In this document: positions 50,565-58,434 of the stretch, one piece after another | How the letters are laid out: each line of letters starts with the position of its first letter | How positions within the stretch are numbered: position 1 is the first letter of the stretch | NCBI GenBank assembly: GCA_030148005.1 | Contig: JASBUI010000013.1 | Location: 62,001-126,000 of the forward strand | Direction of reading: 5' to 3' | Origin: Paracoccaceae bacterium | GTDB lineage: Bacteria; Pseudomonadota; Alphaproteobacteria; Rhodobacterales; Rhodobacteraceae | DNA length: 64,000 nt | Translations under genes and position numbers: made by a program | Notes under the pieces: generated by a model | Seen by the model: only the letters and a program-made list of their open reading frames with translations | Databases searched by the model: none | What the model was told of the DNA's origin: nothing

Positions 50565-52988
50565 TCAGGCGCGAAGCCTTGCCCCTTTGGGATCAAAGGG
50601 CGGCTCTGCAAGGACCGTGGCGCCATGCGGGCGGCCAAGGATCATGACGCTGACGCGGTCGCCCGGGCGCACATCCTTGAGAAAGCCAAGGGCCAGCGAT
50701 TGGCTGGTGCTATGGCCAAAGGTTCCGGATGTAACGCGCCCCGCCGGGGTCCCTTGGGCGGTGAAAACCGGCTCTCCGCCGCTTGCATCGGCGTTTGAGG
50801 CGGCAACATCGGCGGCATCGATTGCCATAAGGCTAAGCGTTTCGCGGGGCGGCTGGCCAAGGGTTTCGGCGACCGCTGCCTTGTTCAGGAAGTCCTTGTC
50901 CATCTTGATCAGGCGCTCCATCTGAACCTCATGCGGCCAGTATTCGGGCGAGTATTCGCGCCCCCAGCTGCCATAGCCCTTTTCAATGCGCAGGGACATC
51001 AGGGCGCGGCTTCCGACGGGACCGGCGCCGATGTCTTTGCCGGCCTCGATGAGGGCGCGGTAGAGCGTTTCCTGATCCGCTTCGGCGCAGTGCAGCTCCC
51101 ACCCCAGATCGCCGGTGAAAGAGACGCGCAGCGCCATGACCTTTACGCCCGCCAGTTCGATGCGCGCCGAGCGCATGAAGGGGAAGGCCGGCGTTGAAAG
51201 ATCGGCGTTGGTCAGCCGCTGCAAGAGGTCCCGCGCGCCGGGGCCTGCCACGTTAAAGCCGCAGATCGCGTTGGTAAGAGAGGTAAAGCTGGTGTTTTCC
51301 GGCAGCGGCACGGCCTTGAAAAAGCGCTGGTGATAGCGTTCGGCCATGCCCGATCCGATGACCCAGTATTCATCCGGGGCAAGGCAGGTGACGGTGAAAT
51401 CCCCGGCAATGCCGCCCCTTGCACCGATGAGCGGGGTAAGGCACGAGCGGCCCACCTGATCCGGCATCCGGTTGGCAAAGACCGCATCCAGCCATTGGCG
51501 CGCGCCGGGGCCTTCGACCCGGTATTTGGCAAAGTTCGATATATCGATGATCCCGGCGCTTTCGCGCAGCATGCGGCATTCGCGGCCGACATGTTCGAAC
51601 CAGTTCTGGCGCGTAAAGCCGTTCGTTTCTTCGGCCCCCGGCGCATCTGCGAACCACAAGGGGTGCTCCCAGCCGTAGTTGAGGCCAAAGACAGCGCCCA
51701 TGCCCTTTTGAAGCCCATAGGCGGGCCTTGTGCGGACCGGGCGCCCGGCGGCGCGTTCCTCATTCGGGAAGTGGATGGCAAAGCGGTTGGCGTATTGGTC
51801 GCGCACCCGGGCGCGCGTGAACTCTGGCCCGGCCCAGCTTCCGAACCGGGCAAGATCCCAGCCGAACATGTCGAGAGAGGTTTCACCTTCGACGATCCAC
51901 TCAGCCGCCATTTGCCCCATGCCGCCCGATTGGGAAAAGCCGGGGATGATCCCGTTGCAGCAAAAGTAGTTCTCAAGCTCAGGCACGGGGCCAAAAAGGA
52001 CGTTGGCGTCGGGCGACCAGATCATCGGGCCGTTGATCACGCGCTTGATGCCTGCCTCGCCGACGGCCGGAACGCGGTCTATGGCGCGCATCATGTTGTC
52101 CTCGATCCGCTCAAGATCATCTGCAAAAAGCTCATGCCCGAAACCTGCCGGTGTGCCCGCCTCGGCCCAAAGCCTGACATCACGCTCATAGGCGCCGACG
52201 AGCAGGCCCTGCCCTTCCTGGCGCAGGTAGTATTCGCCGTCGCGGTCGGCCACAGACGGCAGCCGCCGGTCCATCGCCGCGATCTCGGCGATGGTTTCGG
52301 TGACAAAATACTGATGCTCGGTCGGTTGCAGCGGCAGCGTCAGCCCCGCCATCGCCGCCACCTCGCGCCCCCAAAGGCCTGCGGCATTCACCACCCACCC
52401 TGTGCGGATGTCGCCCTTGGCGGTGCGCACGATCCAGCTTCCGTCCACTTGCGGCTCTGTCCCGGTGACGGGGGTAAAACGATGGATCTGCGCCCCGCGC
52501 GCACGGGCGCCCGCCGCATAGGCCATCGTCACGCCCGAGGGGTCGACGTTGCCGCCTTGCGGCTCATACATGATACAGCGGATACCGGTGAAATCGACCA
52601 GCGGGTGCAACCGCTCTGCCTCATCGCGCGACACTTCGTGAAAATCCATGCCGTAAAGACGCGCCTTGGCGGCCTGAAGCCTAAGCTGATGTTCACGGTT
52701 CTCGGTCTGGGCAAGGTAAAGCGATCCGGGCTGAAACACGCCGCAGCCCTGCCCGGTCTCGGCCTCCAATTCCCTGTAAAGGCCCATTGTATAGTGCTGA
52801 AGGCGGCTGATGTTGGTGCTGTCGTGCAGCCCGTGAATATTGGCCGCCGCGTGCCATGTGGATCCGCTTGTCAGCTCATCCCGCTCAAGCAGGACAACGT
52901 CGGACCAGCCAAGCTTGGCCAAGTGATAGAGGATCGAACAGCCGATCACCCCTCCGCCGATGACAACGACCTGAGCGTGGGTTTTCAT
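50565..52988 (-). CDS. FAD-dependent dimethylglycine/sarcosine dehydrogenase-like protein (GcvT fusion)
   Basis: The 807-residue protein has an N-terminal FAD oxidoreductase domain (residues ~1-390; VVVIGGGVIGCSILYHL dinucleotide motif and SGSTWHAAAN, where His46 is the covalent-flavin position of the family), a linking FAO_M-like segment (~385-430), and a C-terminal GcvT/folate-binding domain (~430-800; MLRESAGIIDISNFAKYRVEGPGA, in parts, and FTGDLGWELHCAEAD). This DMGDH/SARDH layout demethylates N-methylglycine derivatives and moves formaldehyde to tetrahydrofolate. Its partner paralogue at 54520 has the same layout, and the two flank a DUF2254 gene. Exact substrate is not fixed. Confidence 0.88.
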   Translation of the reverse strand: MKTHAQVVVIGGGVIGCSILYHLAKLGWSDVVLLERDELTSGSTWHAAANIHGLHDSTNISRLQHYTMGLYRELEAETGQGCGVFQPGSLYLAQTENREHQLRLQAAKARLYGMDFHEVSRDEAERLHPLVDFTGIRCIMYEPQGGNVDPSGVTMAYAAGARARGAQIHRFTPVTGTEPQVDGSWIVRTAKGDIRTGWVVNAAGLWGREVAAMAGLTLPLQPTEHQYFVTETIAEIAAMDRRLPSVADRDGEYYLRQEGQGLLVGAYERDVRLWAEAGTPAGFGHELFADDLERIEDNMMRAIDRVPAVGEAGIKRVINGPMIWSPDANVLFGPVPELENYFCCNGIIPGFSQSGGMGQMAAEWIVEGETSLDMFGWDLARFGSWAGPEFTRARVRDQYANRFAIHFPNEERAAGRPVRTRPAYGLQKGMGAVFGLNYGWEHPLWFADAPGAEETNGFTRQNWFEHVGRECRMLRESAGIIDISNFAKYRVEGPGARQWLDAVFANRMPDQVGRSCLTPLIGARGGIAGDFTVTCLAPDEYWVIGSGMAERYHQRFFKAVPLPENTSFTSLTNAICGFNVAGPGARDLLQRLTNADLSTPAFPFMRSARIELAGVKVMALRVSFTGDLGWELHCAEADQETLYRALIEAGKDIGAGPVGSRALMSLRIEKGYGSWGREYSPEYWPHEVQMERLIKMDKDFLNKAAVAETLGQPPRETLSLMAIDAADVAASNADASGGEPVFTAQGTPAGRVTSGTFGHSTSQSLALGFLKDVRPGDRVSVMILGRPHGATVLAEPPFDPKGARLRA

Positions 52989-53097
52989 GAAACGCGGCCT
53001 CTTTCTTGCCCCTGCCTATGTCATGATGATGCCGCGCTGGCGGCGCGCGCAGATGCTCTTTCGCGACACCTTGCGTCGCAAGACGCCGCCGGCCGCA

Positions 53098-54369
53098 CTA
53101 TTTGGCAGAGGCTGCGTCAATCTTGGCCAGATCGTCGATCGCCGCTTTCAGGCGCTCTTTGTCCTCTTCAAAGTCCAGCGTCTGCAAGGCGCGGCGCTTG
53201 GCGCTATCGGCCAGATCGCGCGCGGCCTTTGCAAGTTTGGGATCGCAGTGACGGTTCAGCGCCGCCAGATGCTTTTGCACCGATATCTGAACCTCAAGCT
53301 GACCGGCCCCGTCGCGGGCCAGCGCCCAGAACCCGTCTTCCAAAAGGTCGGTGGGATCAATCAGTGGGGCATAGATATTGGGGTTGCGCGGATCCTTTTC
53401 AGGGGTCTTCATTTCCTGACCGAAGGATTCCAAAATCCGGGTGATGCGCCCCAGAACATCAATGGCCGTGCCTGGATCATTGATCCCCGGCGACAGCGCG
53501 CGCGAGCCTATCTCGCGCAGAACGATCAGGCCGAAACGCGGGTCCTGATCTATTGTGCGCAGGGTTGAGATGTTGATGTGGTGGCGGATGGCGGCGACAA
53601 GTTCAGGATCGTCCGAGCTGCACCATGCGATGGGCTCGTCGCTGTGGACAAACCGGCCCACTGCCATGGGCAGATAGACCTTGGCATCGGCCTCGCTGGC
53701 GTCCTCCTGAATGGCGTCTTCATAAATCTGGGCCACGAAACCGACCGTTTCGGCACAGATGGGATGGGCCGATTTTGGGATGCCGCCCTTTTTCAGGATG
53801 TGCCCGCCAAGGCAGGGACGCTCCATCACGCCGCGAAAGGCGGCGCTGGTTTCCGCCTCTACCCGAGAAGTGGTTTCAATCAGGCTTCCAAGGGTTTGAA
53901 GATGCAGGATCCAGCGCAGGATTGTCAGAACGACCCATGCGATCACGCCAAGCGTCATCAGGAACAGGACGACGACCTCATTTTCGCCGAAAAAGGGCGT
54001 GTCCAGCACGATCAGCGAGGTCAGCGCATAGATATAGGCGCCGACGAAGGTGGCAAGCACGGTCTGGGTCGTGGAATCGTCCAAAAGCGTGCGATGCGCG
54101 CGCGGCGTCCATTGCGCCGATGCGGTCTGATAGACGCTGACCATGACCGTGACCGAAAAGGTCGTCACAACCAGCATCGAGTTGGCGACGATGTTCAAAA
54201 GCGGGTTGACCGCCTTGGCGCCGATCACTTGGCTGAAACCATCGGGGATCAGAGGGCTTAGAGGCTTGGCGGCGAGAATCGACACAAGACTAAGAACCGA
54301 CACAAGACTGACGCGCACCCAAAGGCGGCGCGAGATCGCGAAAAGCTTGCGGATGAATGTTCTGATCAT
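53098..54369 (-). CDS. DUF2254 membrane protein
   Basis: The 423-residue protein (MIRTFIRKLFAISRRLWVRV start) has four transmembrane segments in its first ~165 residues: ~16-36, ~58-80, ~105-125 and ~135-155. The C-terminal ~250 residues are soluble, with IGSRALSPGINDPGTAIDVLGRI (in parts), the diagnostic ALSPGINDPxTA motif of DUF2254. The function of the family is unknown. It sits between two dimethylglycine-dehydrogenase-like genes, divergent from one and codirectional with the other. A longer frame upstream into the divergent gene region is not supported. An AAGGA stretch is unusually close to the chosen ATG. Confidence 0.85.
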   Translation of the reverse strand: MIRTFIRKLFAISRRLWVRVSLVSVLSLVSILAAKPLSPLIPDGFSQVIGAKAVNPLLNIVANSMLVVTTFSVTVMVSVYQTASAQWTPRAHRTLLDDSTTQTVLATFVGAYIYALTSLIVLDTPFFGENEVVVLFLMTLGVIAWVVLTILRWILHLQTLGSLIETTSRVEAETSAAFRGVMERPCLGGHILKKGGIPKSAHPICAETVGFVAQIYEDAIQEDASEADAKVYLPMAVGRFVHSDEPIAWCSSDDPELVAAIRHHINISTLRTIDQDPRFGLIVLREIGSRALSPGINDPGTAIDVLGRITRILESFGQEMKTPEKDPRNPNIYAPLIDPTDLLEDGFWALARDGAGQLEVQISVQKHLAALNRHCDPKLAKAARDLADSAKRRALQTLDFEEDKERLKAAIDDLAKIDAASAK

Positions 54370-54519
54370 TCCTTGCGTGCCCCGTTCCCTGAGCGCCCCG
54401 GCAAAGGGCGTATCGTTAGCGACATTCTTCGTCGCCTTTGGTGGTTTTCTTCGCCGCCACTCAGCGCCATTGTGAACACGAACGCAAAGGCCGGTCCAGC
54501 GAAAGGAAGGAAAAGCGCG

Positions 54520-56928
54520 ATGAAAACAACCACCCGTGTTGCGGTGATCGGCGGCGGCGTCGTTGGTTGCTCTGTCCTTTACCATCTGACAAAGCTTGGC
54601 TGGTCCGACGTCATGCTGATCGAACGCTCAGAACTGACCAGCGGTTCGACATGGCACGCGGCGGGCGGGTTTCACACGCTGAACGCCGATACCAACATGG
54701 CGGCGCTTCAGGGCTATACGATCCGCCTTTACAAGGAACTGGAAGAAATCACCGGCATGTCCTGCGGCCTGCACCACGTGGGCGGCGTGACGCTTGCCGA
54801 CAATCAGGACCGGTTCGATATGCTGGTCGCCGAGCGGGCCAAGCACCGCTACATGGGGCTTGAAACGGAAATCGTCAGCCCCGAGGAAATTGCCCGCATC
54901 GCGCCCGTCACCAATACCGATGGCATTCTTGGCGGGCTTTATGACCCGCTGGATGGGCACCTTGACCCATCGGGCACAACCCACGCCTATGCGCGCGCCG
55001 CCAAGATCGCGGGGGCCAGCATTGAAACGCATTGCAAGGTCATTGAAACCAATCAGCACGCCGATGGCACATGGGATGTTGTGACCGACAAGGGCACGAT
55101 CCACGCCGAACATGTGGTCAACGCAGGCGGGCTTTGGGCGCGCGAGGTCGGCGCGATGGCGGGCGTCTATTTCCCGCTGCACCCGATGGAACATCAGTAC
55201 CTCGTGACCGAGGATATCCCCGAAATCTATGAGCGTGACAGCGAACACCCGCATGTCATGGACCCTGCCGGGGAAAGCTATCTGCGGCAGGAAGGGCGCG
55301 GGCTTTGCATCGGTTTCTACGAACAAACATGCAAGCCATGGGCCGTCGACGGCACCCCTTGGGACTTTGGGCATGAACTTTTGCCCGACAACCTTGATAA
55401 GGTCACCGACAGTGTCGAATTTGCCTATCGGCGCTTTCCGGTGCTTGAACGCGCGGGGATCAAATCGGTCATCCACGGGCCCTTTACCTTTGCCCCCGAT
55501 GGCAACCCGCTGGTCGGGCCGGTGCCGGGGATGCGCAACTATTGGTCGGCCTGCGCGGTCATGGCCGGGTTCAGCCAAGGCGGCGGCGTTGGCCTGATGC
55601 TTGCCCAATGGATGATCGAAGGAGAGCCAGAGCGCGATGTCTTTGCCATGGATTGCGCGCGCTTCGGGCGCTGGATCACGCCGGGCTATACGCGCCCCAA
55701 GGTGATCGAGAACTACCAGCGGCGCTTTTCGATCAGCTATCCCAATGAAGAGCTGCCCGCCGCCCGCCCGCTTCGCAAAACGCCAATGTATGAAACCTTT
55801 GACCGGCTTGGCGCGGTCTGGGGGGCGCAGTTCGGGCTTGAGGTGCCCAACTACTTCGCCCAAGGCGATGAGCCGCGCTATGAGGAACCCTCTTTCCGCC
55901 GCTCCAACGCCTTTGAGGCCACGGGCCGCGAAGTGCGCGCGGTGCGCAGCGCCGTTGGCATCAACGAAGTGCACAACTTTGGAAAATACGCCATCACCGG
56001 CCCCAACGCCCGCGCATGGCTGGACCGGATCATGGCTGGGCGCATCCCCAAGCCGGGGCGCCTTTCGCTAACGCCGATGCTGTCGCCCAAGGGGCGGCTT
56101 ATCGGGGATTTCACGGTCAGTTGCCTGAGTGAGGAAGAGTTTCAGCTTACCGCCTCATACGGGGCGCAGGATTATCACTATCGCTGGCTTAAGTCGCATG
56201 AGGAACCCGGCGCAAACATCCGTAATATATCAGATAAGCGGAACGGCTTTCAAATCGCCGGCCCCAATGCGCGAAAGCTTTTGGCAAGCGTCACGCGCAG
56301 CGAAGTGGCGGATATGAAGTTTCTGGACGTGCGCCGGATGACCATCGGCATGGCCGCCTGCATCGTTCAGCGCGTAAGCTATACCGGCGATCTTGGCTAT
56401 GAAATCTTTACCGACCCGATGAACCAGCAGCATCTTTGGGATGTACTTTGGGCTGCAGGTCAGGACCTTGGGCTGACGCCCTTTGGCATGCGCGCGATGA
56501 TGTCCTTGCGGCTGGATCGGTTCTTTGGCTCTTGGCTGTCTGAATTCTCGCCCGATTACACGGCCGCTGAAACGGGCCTTGATCGCTTTATCTCTTTCAA
56601 GAAGAACGTTGATTTCATTGGCCGATCCGCCGCAGAGGCAGAGCGCGCTACCCCGCCGGAACGGGCACTTGCGGCATTTGAGGTTGATGCCGAAGACGCC
56701 GACGTAACGGCCTATGAGCCGATCTTCATCGACGGCGCGGTTGCCGGTTTCTGCACCTCGGGCGGCTATTCGCACCATGCGGGCAAATCGATTGCCCTTG
56801 GCCTGATCCCGCGCGCGCGGCTGGCCGAAGGCCTTGGCGCCGAGATCGAAATACTGGGCAAGATGCGCCCGGCCCGGCTTATCGCGCGGCCGCTCTTTGA
56901 CGAAGACGGCACGCGGATGCGCGGCTAA
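54520..56928 (+). CDS. FAD-dependent dimethylglycine dehydrogenase-like protein (GcvT fusion)
   Basis: From ATG 54520 (GGAAGGAAA upstream) the 802-residue protein repeats the layout of its paralogue at 50565: VAVIGGGVVGCSVLYHL, SGSTWHAAGG with flavin-binding His46, FSQGGGVGLMLAQWMIEGE, then the GcvT-like half with VGINEVHNFGKYAITGPNA and VSYTGDLGYEIFTDP. This one retains more DMGDH features (TWHAAGGFHTL, MDPAGESYLRQEGRGL) and is the better candidate for dimethylglycine dehydrogenase. It is followed 3 bases on by a MobA-like gene. The ~45 % identity with the neighbouring paralogue is an impression, not a computed value. Confidence 0.9.
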   Translation: MKTTTRVAVIGGGVVGCSVLYHLTKLGWSDVMLIERSELTSGSTWHAAGGFHTLNADTNMAALQGYTIRLYKELEEITGMSCGLHHVGGVTLADNQDRFDMLVAERAKHRYMGLETEIVSPEEIARIAPVTNTDGILGGLYDPLDGHLDPSGTTHAYARAAKIAGASIETHCKVIETNQHADGTWDVVTDKGTIHAEHVVNAGGLWAREVGAMAGVYFPLHPMEHQYLVTEDIPEIYERDSEHPHVMDPAGESYLRQEGRGLCIGFYEQTCKPWAVDGTPWDFGHELLPDNLDKVTDSVEFAYRRFPVLERAGIKSVIHGPFTFAPDGNPLVGPVPGMRNYWSACAVMAGFSQGGGVGLMLAQWMIEGEPERDVFAMDCARFGRWITPGYTRPKVIENYQRRFSISYPNEELPAARPLRKTPMYETFDRLGAVWGAQFGLEVPNYFAQGDEPRYEEPSFRRSNAFEATGREVRAVRSAVGINEVHNFGKYAITGPNARAWLDRIMAGRIPKPGRLSLTPMLSPKGRLIGDFTVSCLSEEEFQLTASYGAQDYHYRWLKSHEEPGANIRNISDKRNGFQIAGPNARKLLASVTRSEVADMKFLDVRRMTIGMAACIVQRVSYTGDLGYEIFTDPMNQQHLWDVLWAAGQDLGLTPFGMRAMMSLRLDRFFGSWLSEFSPDYTAAETGLDRFISFKKNVDFIGRSAAEAERATPPERALAAFEVDAEDADVTAYEPIFIDGAVAGFCTSGGYSHHAGKSIALGLIPRARLAEGLGAEIEILGKMRPARLIARPLFDEDGTRMRG

Positions 56929-56931
56929 GCG

Positions 56932-57543
56932 ATGACGGTGCAGCGGAAAGACCTGCCGATCGTGATTCTGGCCGCAGGGGCGTCATCCCGGATGCGCGGC
57001 GAGGACAAGCTGATGCGCCCCGTCGATGGCCAGCCGCTTGTGGCCACGATCGCCGCGCGCGCCATCGCCAGCGGAGCGCCGGTTTTCCTGTGCCTTCCGG
57101 CAACGGACAAGGCCCGCCACCGGGCCGTTGAGGCGCTGGATCTGACGATTGTGGATGTCGAGACCCCGCAGATGGGCCTGTCGGCGTCACTGGCGGCAGG
57201 GCTTGCAGCCATTGGCGGTGATGCGCCGGGCGCGCTTTTGCTTCTGGCTGACATGCCGGAGATTACGACAAGCGATATAGAGATGTTTATCAATCACTTC
57301 CGCGCTGATCCTCATCTCATTACGCGGGGTGCAGACCCTTCAGGTAAGCCCGGTCATCCGGTCGTAGTGCCGGCCGATCTTTTGCCGGAACTTGCGCGCG
57401 TCAGCGGTGACACCGGGGCGCAGGCAGTTTTGAAACAGCATAAAGATCGCCTGAAACTTATTCCATTTGACGACGGGCGCGCCCTTGCCGATCTTGATAC
57501 GCCAGAGGACTGGGAGAAATGGGAAAAGGGCCGCCGCGGGTAG
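56932..57543 (+). CDS. MobA/MocA-like nucleotidyltransferase
   Basis: The 203-residue protein opens LPIVILAAGASSRMRGEDKLM, the NTP-transferase-3 signature with the metal/phosphate-binding G-x-S-x-R-M-G-x-x-K pattern. LLLLADMPEIT (~residue 100) has the catalytic Asp, and SGKPGHPVVVPADLL with later DLDTPEDWEK is conserved at the C-terminus. Members attach CMP or GMP to molybdopterin (MocA/MobA) or modify related cofactors. MocA acts on xanthine-dehydrogenase-type enzymes, so it might serve the molybdo-hydroxylase at 11.3-15.1 kb; the physical neighbour is a flavoprotein that needs no molybdenum. Confidence 0.85.
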   Translation: MTVQRKDLPIVILAAGASSRMRGEDKLMRPVDGQPLVATIAARAIASGAPVFLCLPATDKARHRAVEALDLTIVDVETPQMGLSASLAAGLAAIGGDAPGALLLLADMPEITTSDIEMFINHFRADPHLITRGADPSGKPGHPVVVPADLLPELARVSGDTGAQAVLKQHKDRLKLIPFDDGRALADLDTPEDWEKWEKGRRG

Positions 57544-57545
57544 AT

Positions 57546-58163
57546 TTATGCGCCGCGAAGCTGGCCTTCCTTGCTGCGAAGCGCCACAAATCCGGCGCGT
57601 CCGGCACGGCGGTGGAGCGTTGGAAAGATGCGCAGCAACTCGCGGTGCTGGTCATCGCTTCGCTTGCGGCGAGTGACGCGCGAGGGTTGGTGACAGTCGG
57701 TCCAGATGCCGTTTACCAGAATGGTCGCGTCCATCTCGAACATCAGGTGGATGTAGACCACGGTCAGGGTGCAAAGCTCCTGCACACCGTCGCGGCCGAC
57801 CAGATCGCGCGCGGGCACAGCCACAAGGGGATCACCGGCGCTTTCGCCCTCTTCGGGCGCCTCTTCGCGCGGGATCAGAAAGACCTGGGCAGGCGAAACC
57901 TTCATGTCGTATAGCGGCAGTCCCTGCCCCAAAGCGTCCTGGCGGATCAGGATCGGGTGCAGGTCCGGGTTGGCCCGAAGAACCGGGTTCGGCAATTGCC
58001 GGGCACCGATCCACTTGAGGACCTGAAAGCCATCGTCGCGCGTCAGGATCCGGTCGCCCGGGCGCAAACGCTCGGCCGAAATGGGACCTCTGTCGCTTTG
58101 AACCATCGCACCGGGGGTGAAACAGGTCAGATGCGGGGCGACGTCATCACTGACAATACTCAT
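57546..58163 (-). CDS. Stand-alone Hint-domain protein
   Basis: The 205-residue protein consists mainly of a Hint (hedgehog/intein) domain: Cys14 in TCFTPGAMV, ERLRPGDRILTRDDGFQVLKWIG, and KVSPAQVFLI and PARDLVGRDGVQEL. There is no N-terminal extein and no signal peptide. The C-terminal ~40 residues are basic. Autoprocessing would use the Cys, the TxxH-type block is altered (VSPAQVF instead of the SPNHRV in the neighbour). It lies on the same strand as and ~270 bases downstream of the LamG-RTX-Hint gene, with similar Hint sequence. A possible trans-acting or diverged copy; function unproven. Confidence 0.82.
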   Translation of the reverse strand: MSIVSDDVAPHLTCFTPGAMVQSDRGPISAERLRPGDRILTRDDGFQVLKWIGARQLPNPVLRANPDLHPILIRQDALGQGLPLYDMKVSPAQVFLIPREEAPEEGESAGDPLVAVPARDLVGRDGVQELCTLTVVYIHLMFEMDATILVNGIWTDCHQPSRVTRRKRSDDQHRELLRIFPTLHRRAGRAGFVALRSKEGQLRGA

Positions 58164-58434
58164 GCCCGGGCCAGCCCAGAAATAATCGTGGCGCTCAATC
58201 GCTCTTCCTCTTGCTTCGTTTTAGCGGATCGGGGGCCTTGGGCCCCTTCTGATGCTTCGCTTCAACCAGAAGATCAGGGCAAAATTGCGGGGATAATGTG
58301 AAAAGGGCCATCGTTTGGCCTAAATGCCTGCCGGCACAAACAAAAAAACCGGGGAGCTTTCATAGCTCCCCGATTTCCATGCGCCCCGCGCCCGTCACGA
58401 AATGATGCCGGACTCCCCTCGGGGCAGCTGCATT
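58164..58434. other. Gene-free gap between the two Hint genes
   Basis: The gap carries the minus-strand terminator at 58342-58372 and otherwise no gene, repeat or obvious operator that I can see. Upstream of the stand-alone Hint gene there is no strong ribosome binding site. Confidence 0.5.
58342..58372 (-). terminator. Intrinsic terminator of the LamG-RTX-Hint gene
   Basis: On the minus strand CGGGGAGC and GCTCCCCG pair around TATGAAA, followed by GGTTTTTTTGTTTG, 60 bases past the gene's stop. Confidence 0.9.

Noticed and set aside
51330-53444. 704-codon plus-strand open frame
   Set aside because: It lies antisense to the DMGDH-like gene 50565-52988, has no family motifs, and is explained by high third-position GC on the other strand.
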